DNA of 6,791 nt from Acidobacteriota bacterium (GCA_021810735.1 JAJZIF010000206.1:1-6791); one strand, 5' to 3'; positions 1-5,200 are shown, counted from the first letter of the stretch. Program-made: numbers and translations. Notes: generated by a model from the letters alone, not told the origin.

Positions 1-699
1 GGTGGGCGCCCGCCCGTTCCTCGCCGGCCTACCGGCGGCGGCGGCGGCGATGAGAATTGGGGAAAGGGTCAACCTCGCCGCAGCCCGCGCGAGTTGCTGA
101 CCCGCTGCCGCATGGGCTTGGGCTTCGCGCTGGCGGGCGATGTGATTTTCTTCATCACCCTTGTCTTGGCGTTCTACGCGCAACGGAATGTGGGTCACAT
201 CAGCGTGGACAATGAATATATCCTCGACTGGAGACCGCTTACCCTGCCGCCGGTTCTCTGGATCAACACGGCAATTCTGCTGCTCAGCGGCTGGACCATG
301 GAAATGGCGCGTCGCAGCGTCTTCCGTGAACTGGATGTAATGGAGGAATGGCTCGGCTTGGGACGTCCCACGTCCCGGCGCGCGCTTCCCTGGCTCGTTG
401 CTACCCTTCTTCTCGGCGGCTTGTTTATCGCCGGTCAATGCATCGCCTGGCGGCAACTCTACATGGAAGGCGTCTACTTTGCCGCCAATCCCAACAGCCA
501 TTTTTTCTATCTGATCACCGGCGCCCACACACTGCACCTTGTCCTTGGCGCGGCTGCCCTGCTCGTCGCCCTGGCTGCCTTATGGTCATCCCAGCGCATG
601 GAAATCCGCCAAATCATCGTCGATATGGCCGCCTGGTACTGGCATGTCATGGGCGCGCTCTGGCTGTTCCTGTTCGGCTTGCTGCTGCTGGCACAGTAA
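1..699 (+). CDS. Heme-copper (cytochrome c type) oxidase subunit III, 5' partial
   Basis: The reading frame is open from the first base, so the gene is cut at its 5' end; 232 residues are visible. This is the subunit III of an aa3/bo3-type terminal oxidase, an inner-membrane protein that packs against subunit I and supports proton uptake and stability. The visible N-terminus is rich in Gly, Pro and Arg (a GGGGGDENWG stretch near residues 12-21), a form I associate with acidobacterial homologues. Five hydrophobic helices follow, at about residues 40-60, 83-102, 131-150, 168-194 and 209-232. The family signature TGAHTLH lies at the start of helix 4, and WYWHVMGALWLFLF forms the last helix. An internal TTG at 94 should not be taken as the start because homology-like sequence continues upstream. 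Subunits I and II are expected just left of the window. The exact oxidase class (cytochrome c or quinol) cannot be told from this subunit alone. Confidence 0.9.
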   Translation, partial: GGRPPVPRRPTGGGGGDENWGKGQPRRSPRELLTRCRMGLGFALAGDVIFFITLVLAFYAQRNVGHISVDNEYILDWRPLTLPPVLWINTAILLLSGWTMEMARRSVFRELDVMEEWLGLGRPTSRRALPWLVATLLLGGLFIAGQCIAWRQLYMEGVYFAANPNSHFFYLITGAHTLHLVLGAAALLVALAALWSSQRMEIRQIIVDMAAWYWHVMGALWLFLFGLLLLAQ

Positions 700-719
700 C
701 CGGACGCGATAGGTCCTGG
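700..719. terminator. Weak hairpin between convergent genes
   Basis: CCGGAC (700-705) can pair with GTCCTGG (713-719) with one bulged T and a 7-nt loop. It lies directly after the oxidase stop codon and 5 bp from the stop of the convergent HTH gene. There is no U-tract on either strand, so a terminator role is only suggested by position. Confidence 0.2.
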
Positions 720-724
720 GTGGG

Positions 725-919
725 CTAAACCGTCGGGTCGAAAATATCCTCTATGCGTCGACCGAACGCTTTCGCAATCCGAAATGCAAGCGGCAAACTG
801 GGATCGTACTTGCCGGTTTCAATGGCATACACGGTCTGGCGTGAAACGCCAATCTGCTCGCCGAACTCGGCTTGGGAAAGCCCTCGCTCTTCCCGCAACC
901 CCCTCACCCGATTTCTCAC
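725..919 (-). CDS. Small XRE-family HTH transcriptional regulator (64 aa)
   Basis: A stand-alone Cro/C1-type helix-turn-helix protein with no other domain. The core (residues 4-60) reads RVRGLREERGLSQAEFGEQ, followed by GVSRQTVYAIETGKYDPSL and AFGRRIEDIF, the pattern of the small COG1476-type regulators of 60-70 residues. The recognition helix is around residues 26-34. The frame stays open upstream for another 120 codons, but that extension antisenses no domain and merely runs through the neighbouring gene. The GTG at 919-917 fits the family length and has an AAGAGAA ribosome-binding site 6-8 nt upstream. This GTG overlaps the TGA of the upstream membrane-protein gene (GTGA, 4 nt), so translation is very likely coupled. 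Pairs of this regulator with a small membrane protein are common in many phyla; the signal is usually unknown. I infer that it autoregulates the pair through the dyad at 1335-1349. Confidence 0.88.
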   Translation of the reverse strand: MRNRVRGLREERGLSQAEFGEQIGVSRQTVYAIETGKYDPSLPLAFRIAKAFGRRIEDIFDPTV

Positions 920-1296
920 TGGTATTTTCTCTTGGCGATTAGCTTCCCGACGATGAAAAGCGTGCCCATCAGCGGCCATACCCAGACCCAGTTCGCGGTT
1001 GGCACACCGGCCATCTGCAAAAACCCGTAGGTCAGGGAAAGCAGGGCCGTACCGACAAACGCAAAGGCCAGAGACTGCATTTGGATTTTTATCTGGAGCT
1101 CGTCGCAACTTGAAAACATGCGTACGATGGAACGCGCAATCAACAGCGCCGGCAGCATGGGAGTAAGGGCAACGGGCAGTCGCCACACACCCAGCGGATA
1201 CTTTAACACTGACCACATGGCTGCCGCCGTAACCACGCCATAGAAGAAAAATCCGAGATACGCCTGTTTTCGATAGACCTTGCAAGCATCGTTCAT
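916..1296 (-). CDS. Four-helix membrane protein paired with the XRE regulator (126 aa)
   Basis: A small integral membrane protein of unknown function. Hydrophobic segments lie at about residues 12-33, 40-61, 73-97 and 103-121. A charged loop (SSCDELQIKIQ, residues 62-72) sits between helices 2 and 3, and a basic tail KRKY ends the protein. The loop followed by SLAFAF and the tryptophan-rich WVWVWPLMG segment resembles a family I know only as uncharacterised partners of small HTH regulators. The ATG at 1296-1294 is preceded by a strong AAAGGAGG, so the start is secure. It is first in a two-gene unit and its stop overlaps the start of the HTH gene by 4 nt. Whether it senses something in the membrane for the regulator, or is simply its target, cannot be read from the sequence. 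Confidence 0.82.
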   Translation of the reverse strand: MNDACKVYRKQAYLGFFFYGVVTAAAMWSVLKYPLGVWRLPVALTPMLPALLIARSIVRMFSSCDELQIKIQMQSLAFAFVGTALLSLTYGFLQMAGVPTANWVWVWPLMGTLFIVGKLIAKRKYQ

Positions 1297-1334
1297 AATG
1301 GAAAGCCTCCTTTACATTTCAAGGCAAAGGACGC

Positions 1335-1349
1335 TTTACACTGTGTCAA
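1335..1349. promoter_or_regulatory. Candidate operator of the XRE regulator over the promoter
   Basis: TTTACACTGTGTCAA is a 15-bp dyad in which six of seven base pairs are symmetric (only position 3/13 breaks). It lies 38 bp upstream of the membrane-protein ATG. Read on the minus strand it contains TTGACA (1349-1344), and TGTAAA (1340-1335) can act as a -10 with CTCACA (1363-1358) as -35 at exactly 17 bp. On either reading a bound dimer would cover the promoter, as expected for autorepression. Assignment to this regulator is inferred from position. Confidence 0.55.
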
Positions 1350-1437
1350 CTGTTTTTTGTGAGAAAAGTGTGGGGATCGAAGTTCTGAATGAAAGTCATC
1401 GCCTCGCAACTGCAATCTACAGTCAAAATACCTGGGA

Positions 1438-1466
1438 GGGGCGCCAGCGTCGTACACCGGCGCCTC
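1438..1466 (-). terminator. GC-rich hairpin downstream of the BON gene
   Basis: GGGGCGCC (1438-1445) and GGCGCCTC (1459-1466) form an 8-bp stem with one G-U pair and a 13-nt loop, starting 11 bp after the stop of the minus-strand BON gene. The minus transcript has only a short ATTTT about 8 nt after the stem, so it would be a weak intrinsic terminator at best. Confidence 0.3.
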
Positions 1467-1476
1467 GAAAGGTGAA

Positions 1477-2160
1477 CTATCTTGTTGCTGGTTTGGCGAT
1501 CGATCCCTCGACGATAAGATCGTTGTCGATGCTGAAGACACCGGGGGTAGAGTTGGCCTGCATCCCCGCAAGTGCTCTGTCGCTCTCATTTAGGACGACG
1601 CCGTAGAGGGTAACATTGCCGTTGTTCACGATAATGTGGATGGCGTTGAAGCCTATAGGTGGATCGTAGGTGATGCCACCGGCCATTCGGGCAACGCTGC
1701 GACCAGGTCCAATCGCTTGCGCGGCAGTCCCCTGGTTGGCGTTGTATTTACGCAAGGTGGGCTGGGTGTAGATACGGTTGTAGACGCCAGCGCGGATGCG
1801 ATCGTCCATGGGCGACACGGGAAGGACTTGGATCTGGTTGTCGACCGACTCGACTCCAGAAATACCTTGGAGAACTTTGGCGGCATCGCGTTTGAGGGTG
1901 GGCAGCGATGCATAGCCCTTCAGGACGATGGATTTGCCGTGAAAGCCAAAGGTAATCCAGTCGAAGACGTTGTAGTTGGGGAGGCTACCGAGCTTTTTCT
2001 GTACCTCTTTGGCAATGCGGAGGGTGTCCTCCTGCGACCAAGTGGGACCAGGTTGGGATGCCGGATTCTGAGCGGTCATCGTACCCGTAGAAAGAGCGAT
2101 GACGCAAAGAGCGGCGAGGGTGGGCAACACACGACTGGTCAAGCGAGACAGAACGGTCAT
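1477..2160 (-). CDS. Secreted protein with two BON-type domains (227 aa)
   Basis: An exported protein. Residues 1-30 form a signal peptide (basic SRLTSR, then hydrophobic VLPTLAALCVIALSTG, with cleavage near TMTA/QNPA). Residues 45-115 match the BON fold: an amphipathic helix (DTLRIAKEVQKKLG), then IVLKGYASLPTLKRDAAKVL and GISGVESVDNQIQV. A second, looser copy spans about 120-220 and ends with VNNGNVTLYGVVLNESDRA and TPGVFSIDNDLIVEG. It holds an insertion of about 35 residues, rich in Gly, Ala and Pro, between its first helix and first strand. BON domains occur in osmotically induced periplasmic (OsmY), secretin and lipid-binding proteins and are thought to bind membranes or phospholipid. The start ATG has CGGAG 8 nt upstream. 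It is transcribed alone. Its natural partner or ligand cannot be deduced here. Confidence 0.83.
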   Translation of the reverse strand: MTVLSRLTSRVLPTLAALCVIALSTGTMTAQNPASQPGPTWSQEDTLRIAKEVQKKLGSLPNYNVFDWITFGFHGKSIVLKGYASLPTLKRDAAKVLQGISGVESVDNQIQVLPVSPMDDRIRAGVYNRIYTQPTLRKYNANQGTAAQAIGPGRSVARMAGGITYDPPIGFNAIHIIVNNGNVTLYGVVLNESDRALAGMQANSTPGVFSIDNDLIVEGSIAKPATR

Positions 2161-2174
2161 GGCTTACTCCGTAC

Positions 2175-2228
2175 GCGGAAGAATTCTTCCTTCCGCAAAA
2201 CAGTACGCCAAGCGGGGGATAGAGTCAA
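2175..2228 (-). promoter_or_regulatory. BON gene promoter with palindrome at the start site
   Basis: On the minus strand TTGACT (2228-2223) and TACTGT (2205-2200) are separated by exactly 17 bp, giving a sigma70-like promoter with predicted transcription start near 2193, 33 nt before the ATG. Around this point lies the perfect 14-bp palindrome GGAAGAATTCTTCC (2177-2190). It overlaps a hairpin of GCGGAAG (2175-2181) with CTTCCGC (2190-2196). The element could be an operator or a 5' leader structure. Confidence 0.5.
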
Positions 2229-2541
2229 CTTTCACCCTTGTTCAATGCAAGTGGCCTGATGTTACTGCATGTTTGTTGAACTATTTTTATCTACGAATTT
2301 CGATCCAAGAATCTAATGGATCGCTGAAGCCTTCGACCTTATTCCATCAATGTCTCGCTTTTGAGACCTGGGGATTTAGGCAACAAAATCAATATGCCCA
2401 TCCATGCCTTGCGTCTGAGACTTGAAATTTCTAACCTCGAATCGCCGCGTATGACATCGCGTGTTCATAAACCGCGTAGGGATATTGATTCTCAGGTCTT
2501 CCCGACGAGCGCATTCTCCGTCTTCCGCCACTACGTATCCT
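2229..2541. other. Gene-free intergenic stretch, relatively AT-rich
   Basis: I find no convincing gene, RNA or repeat here. Open frames crossing it lack a ribosome-binding site and any recognisable protein character. The only structure is a short GTCTC-GCTTTT-GAGAC hairpin at 2352-2367, with a related GTCTGAGAC further on, and no obvious function. The regulator gene that ends at 2542 has no visible terminator in this stretch. Confidence 0.5.
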
Positions 2542-2817
2542 TCACTTCAAGTACGCCCGCACCAGATCGATCAGGTCCTCGGCTAGTTCGTGCGGCGGCG
2601 CTGAATCCTTCTCCGACGCAAGCAGGTGCAGCCGGATGTGGTCTTCCAGCACCTCGGCCATCAGGCTGTTGATCCCCCCGCGCACGTTGGCCATCAGCAT
2701 CAGAATGTCCGCACAGTCGTCGCCCGTGGTGAGAGATCTCTCAATGGAATCCACTTGACCGCGGATACGTTTGATACGCGCGATGAGCTTCTGTTTTTCC
2801 TTGTCGATTTCCGGCAT
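2542..2817 (-). CDS. CsoR/RcnR/FrmR-family (DUF156) repressor with Cys35-His60-His64
   Basis: A 91-residue all-helical DNA-binding repressor of the metal- and formaldehyde-sensing DUF156 family. It aligns without gaps to FrmR and RcnR as I know them: KLIARIKRIRGQVDSIERSL (10-29), the MLMANVRGGINSLMAEVLEDHI region (40-61) and LIDLVRAYLK at the end. Sensor positions are Pro2, Glu3, Cys35, His60 and His64. In RcnR, His3, Cys35, His60 and His64 bind Ni/Co. In FrmR, Pro2 and Cys35 react with formaldehyde, and position 64 is usually not His. This protein therefore has an FrmR-like N-terminus with an RcnR-like His64. The start ATG has AAGGA 5-6 nt upstream. The G-tract operator at 2831-2847 makes autoregulation likely. 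The effector (formaldehyde, Ni/Co, Zn or Cu) is open. Confidence 0.93.
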   Translation of the reverse strand: MPEIDKEKQKLIARIKRIRGQVDSIERSLTTGDDCADILMLMANVRGGINSLMAEVLEDHIRLHLLASEKDSAPPHELAEDLIDLVRAYLK

Positions 2818-2824
2818 ATTTTCC

Positions 2825-2853
2825 TTGACTATACCCTAGGGGGATATGATACA
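2825..2853. promoter_or_regulatory. DUF156-type operator with divergent promoters
   Basis: ATACCCTAGGGGGATAT (2831-2847) has the layout typical of CsoR/RcnR/FrmR operators: a G/C tract flanked by AT-rich inverted ends. On the plus strand TTGACT (2825-2830) lies directly before it and the weak GATACA (2848-2853) directly after it, so the operator is exactly the 17-bp spacer of a promoter pointing at the small ORF at 2896. On the minus strand TATAGT (2833-2828) or TATCAT (2851-2846) could serve as -10 for the regulator gene. The first would give a nearly leaderless mRNA; the second would keep the ribosome-binding site. A bound repressor should block both directions. Confidence 0.72.
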
Positions 2854-2895
2854 AAATGAGAGGCGGGATTTCCATACTCGCCGGAGAAAAAAATT

Positions 2896-2991
2896 ATGAC
2901 AAAAGAATCCGAACAAGAACCTCCGAGTACCTGGAGTTCCTTCCTGTGTTGTGATGAACCGCTCAGACAATCGCCTATAGCCCGGCCATAG
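2896..2991 (+). CDS. Small ORF divergent from the regulator (31 aa)
   Basis: An ATG preceded by GGAG with 9 nt spacing opens a 31-codon frame ending in TAG. The peptide begins MTKESEQEPPSTWSSFLCC, is acidic at the start and has a Cys-Cys pair at residues 18-19, then a basic proline-ended tail. There is no signal peptide or membrane helix. It begins about 43 bp after the plus-strand promoter built around the operator, so it would be the first product under control of the regulator. The vicinal cysteines could bind metal, but that is speculation. I do not recognise it, and an ORF this short can arise by chance; position and ribosome-binding site are the only support. Confidence 0.4.
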   Translation: MTKESEQEPPSTWSSFLCCDEPLRQSPIARP

Positions 2992-3104
2992 ACGATTCTC
3001 TCACCGCTCGTCACATCATACGACCTGTGATTTGAGCGCGTGAGCCTCTCCTAGGAGCCAGACTCACCCTTCCGAACCGATGCTCTGTGCAGTTGCTGTG
3101 CTCT

Positions 3105-3141
3105 GCGCCCCGTGGCGCTGGATACGGCCGCGCCTGCGCGG
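3105..3141 (+). promoter_or_regulatory. Two GC-rich hairpins in the leader of the 55-aa ORF
   Basis: GCGCC-CCGT-GGCGC (3105-3118) and CCGCGC-CT-GCGCGG (3128-3141) are two compact inverted repeats in series. The second ends 9 bp before the GGAGG of the next ORF. Neither is followed by a U-tract, so they look more like leader structure or a protein site than a terminator. Confidence 0.35.
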
Positions 3142-3159
3142 ATCGCACAAGGAGGAACC

Positions 3160-3327
3160 ATGAACAACACCCCTGTCTCCACGGCCCGCAAAACCAGCTC
3201 GTTGATCTGTGTCTGGGTGCCTACCGGCCTGCGCAGAACACCCCTTGCGTGCGTCTGGATGGCCGATCGGCATTACCCGGCCGACTGCATTGTGCGCCTC
3301 TCTTCGATTGAAAAAGTCCGGATGTAA
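3160..3327 (+). CDS. Small Cys/Trp-containing ORF with strong RBS (55 aa)
   Basis: The frame is open from further upstream, but the ATG at 3160 has AAGGAGG just before it, which decides the start. The 55-residue product has a polar N-terminus (MNNTPVSTARKTSS), then two related segments, ICVWVPTG (16-23) and ACVWMADR (30-37), and a third cysteine at 43 (DCIVRL). It has no charged coiled coil, signal peptide or clear membrane helix; hydrophobic runs are short and strand-like. I vaguely associate the CVWVPTG...PLACVW pattern with short hypothetical proteins of Acidobacteriota, without a function. It is followed after 20 nt by another small ORF, so the two probably share an mRNA. The antisense frame across this region has no protein-like character. 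Confidence 0.6.
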   Translation: MNNTPVSTARKTSSLICVWVPTGLRRTPLACVWMADRHYPADCIVRLSSIEKVRM

Positions 3328-3347
3328 GAAACCGAGAGGATGCCACC

Positions 3348-3494
3348 GTGCCTTTAGAAGTGGCAGAGATCGAAGTTGCGGCTCCGTCAACGTCCAAGGG
3401 TGTGGTCGTCCGCCGCGGCGACCTCAAAATGATTCATCCAATTTTCAACTACAGCATCGATAAATCGGCTCCAGCCAACATTAAAATTCGTTAA
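3348..3494 (+). CDS. Small ORF (48 aa) following the 55-aa ORF
   Basis: GTG start with GAGAGG 8 nt upstream, 20 nt after the previous stop. The peptide starts MPLEVAEIEVAAPSTSKG, continues with VVVRRGD and ends HPIFNYSIDKSAPANIKIR. It is soluble in character, acidic at first and basic at the end. No motif is recognised. The tight spacing and the ribosome-binding site suggest co-translation with the 55-residue ORF. Its last codons lie in the 15-bp sequence AAATTCGTTAAAGAA, which recurs in the repeat element downstream of the porin gene, so its C-terminus could have been supplied by element DNA. Confidence 0.5.
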   Translation: MPLEVAEIEVAAPSTSKGVVVRRGDLKMIHPIFNYSIDKSAPANIKIR

Positions 3495-3514
3495 AGAAGA
3501 TTGACCGTTTTTTA

Positions 3515-3535
3515 TTAACTGTAGTTAACTATACT
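3515..3535 (+). promoter_or_regulatory. Porin promoter with TTAACT dyad
   Basis: TTAACT (3515-3520) and AGTTAA (3523-3528) are perfect 6-bp inverted arms around GT. TATACT (3530-3535), a good -10, starts two bases later; no clear -35 stands 17 bp before it (TTGACC at 3501 is 23 bp away). A dyad just upstream of a -10 with a poor -35 fits an activator or repressor site for carbon-source control of the porin, but the regulator is unknown. Confidence 0.45.
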
Positions 3536-3579
3536 TATGCGGCCCGCGAACTCCCGTACGCCTCCGCCTTTGAGGATTT

Positions 3580-5118
3580 ATGCTGACTTGCAGTTTCCTG
3601 CTTACGATTTGCCTGATGCAAGCCAGCCAGCCGCCTTCCATGCGCATTCCCGACATATTGCTGCATCCGGCATTTTCAACGCTCAACAGTGTGTATGGAA
3701 ATAGGTATCTGCTGCCGGCTGCGGATGAATCGGAATTTGCGGCAGGAAATTGGATGGAAGACTCGCCGCAATCTCGTGGCGGGGACGCTTCCACGCCCCT
3801 GACACAGTATTTGCAGCCTCCCAGCGGCGTCCAGCTCACGTTTTTTTCCCACCCGGACGACACTCGCTACTGGATCAGCGGTCAGGCCAACAGCATTTAC
3901 CAGATGCATGGAAATTTCCATTCCCCCTATCAGGGACCCAACAGCTTTACCGCGCCCTTTCAATACAAGGCCTCCGAAGTGGGCACGCTGTACCTGGGTT
4001 ACGAACTCAACAAGAATTTACGGTATGCAACTGAGTTGATTTATGACGAAGAAAATGTAGGCGGCAGAGGATTGAGCCAGGCGCTTGGCTTGGCGGGATT
4101 TACCAATCTCGATGTAGTGCGAAATCCGAATCTGAGCGCTCTTCCCTACACGGCGCGCGTGGAATTCCACCAGACCATCGGCTTTACCGGCCAAACCGTG
4201 CCGCAGGAGCGCGGCCCGCTTACCCTGGCGACGCAGGTGCCGCTGCGGCGCCTCGATCTGCGCATCGGAAAATTCACGCTGCCGGACATGGTCGATGTCA
4301 ACGCCGTCTTGAGCGACAGCCATCTGCAGTTCATGGACTGGACCGTCGACAACAATGGCGCATGGGACTACGCCGCCGATACCCGCGGCTACACCTATGG
4401 CACGGCCCTTGAATATCAAGACCGCGCCTGGGCCTTGCGCTATGTGCTGGGTCTGATGCCGACCGTCGCCAACGGCATCACGCTGGACTGGGCCTTGCGG
4501 CGTGCCCGCGGGCAAAATATGGAACTGGAGATTCGCAAGGGATTGTTGCCAGGTCGAACGGGAGCAATCCGGCTGCTGGCCTACGGCAACAACGCGCACA
4601 TGGGAGATTACCGCGAAGCTGTCATCCACTTCCTGGAGGGACTGACGCCCACGCCGGAGATCACCTCTGTCGAAAAATTCGGCGCGCTCAAATATGGCTT
4701 CGGCATCAATGTCGAGCAAAACATCACGGACAATCTTCGCTTCGGCGGACGCTTTGGCTGGAATGAAGGTCAGCACGAGTCCTTCGCCTATACGGAAGAC
4801 GATCAAACCTTTCTCTTTGGAGCGGATTATTCAGGAGCGCGCTGGCATCGCAAGTTCGATAAGGTGGGCCTTGCCTTCAATACCAACGCAATCAAGAAGG
4901 ACCATCAGAATTATCTGCGCCTGGGCGGTCTCGGCTTCCTGCTTGGCGATGGCAATTTGAACTACGCCCGAGAAGACATTCTGGAAGCGTACTATAACGT
5001 CCACGCCTGGCGCGGCGTGTACTACGCCGTCGGCAATACCTTCATTCAGCATCCCGGATACAACCAGGACCGCGGCCCGGTCGACGTTCAAACCGTCCGC
5101 CTGCATCTGGAATTCTAA
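3580..5118 (+). CDS. OprB-type carbohydrate-selective porin (512 aa)
   Basis: An outer-membrane beta-barrel of the OprB/carbohydrate-selective porin family, which lets sugars and similar small solutes diffuse into the periplasm. Alternating strands with aromatic girdles run through the protein (TRYWISGQANSIYQMHG near residue 95, then VGTLYLGYELNKNLRYATELIYD, LRIGKFTLPD and GFGINVEQNITDNLRFGGRFGW). The end carries HPGYNQDRGPV, the family motif, and a final strand closing in Phe512, the usual barrel-assembly signal. The first 17 residues (MLTCSFLLTICLMQASQ) act as a short signal peptide without N-terminal Lys or Arg. An in-frame TGA at 3571-3573 rules out any earlier start, and GAGGA stands 3 nt before the ATG. 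It is probably transcribed alone from the promoter at 3515-3535. Substrate is not predictable. Confidence 0.87.
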   Translation: MLTCSFLLTICLMQASQPPSMRIPDILLHPAFSTLNSVYGNRYLLPAADESEFAAGNWMEDSPQSRGGDASTPLTQYLQPPSGVQLTFFSHPDDTRYWISGQANSIYQMHGNFHSPYQGPNSFTAPFQYKASEVGTLYLGYELNKNLRYATELIYDEENVGGRGLSQALGLAGFTNLDVVRNPNLSALPYTARVEFHQTIGFTGQTVPQERGPLTLATQVPLRRLDLRIGKFTLPDMVDVNAVLSDSHLQFMDWTVDNNGAWDYAADTRGYTYGTALEYQDRAWALRYVLGLMPTVANGITLDWALRRARGQNMELEIRKGLLPGRTGAIRLLAYGNNAHMGDYREAVIHFLEGLTPTPEITSVEKFGALKYGFGINVEQNITDNLRFGGRFGWNEGQHESFAYTEDDQTFLFGADYSGARWHRKFDKVGLAFNTNAIKKDHQNYLRLGGLGFLLGDGNLNYAREDILEAYYNVHAWRGVYYAVGNTFIQHPGYNQDRGPVDVQTVRLHLEF

Positions 5119-5172
5119 AGCGGATGTACAGGTGCGGTAGCCAAAATGAGATAACTCCTTCTGAGCACTCCG

Positions 5173-5200
5173 GCTGCGCTCACGGGCAACTCCCCGCAGC
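5173..5200 (+). terminator. Possible hairpin after the porin gene
   Basis: GCTGCG (5173-5178) pairs with CGCAGC (5195-5200), with GGG/CCC able to pair inside the 16-nt loop. It lies 55 bp after the porin stop without a U-tract. Termination could equally occur in the hairpins at 5387-5438. Confidence 0.2.

Noticed and set aside
348..728. Second plus-strand frame inside the oxidase gene
   Set aside because: Arg/His/Pro-rich shadow of the subunit III frame.
920..1285. Long upstream extension of the HTH gene (to 186 residues)
   Set aside because: It is the shifted-frame reading of the membrane-protein gene, with no domain character. The GTG at 919 has a ribosome-binding site and fits the family length.
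1636..2259. Open frame of 207 codons on the plus strand
   Set aside because: Antisense to the clear BON gene, with no recognisable motif; a composition shadow.
3064..3390. Minus-strand frame of 108 codons across the small ORFs
   Set aside because: No ribosome-binding site or protein-like pattern. The plus-strand small ORFs have good ribosome-binding sites.
3580..3620. Lipoprotein signal at the porin N-terminus (LTIC or MLTC)
   Set aside because: Ile or Thr stands at -1 of the cysteine where Gly, Ala or Ser is needed, and barrel porins are not lipoproteins.
3834..3850. Run of seven T within the porin gene as a slippage or phase-variation site
   Set aside because: The frame is intact on both sides and the run is short; no evidence of variation in a single sequence.
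4018..4806. Open frame of 262 codons on the minus strand
   Set aside because: Antisense to the porin gene, which has family motifs, a signal peptide and a terminal Phe. The antisense product looks like random sequence.
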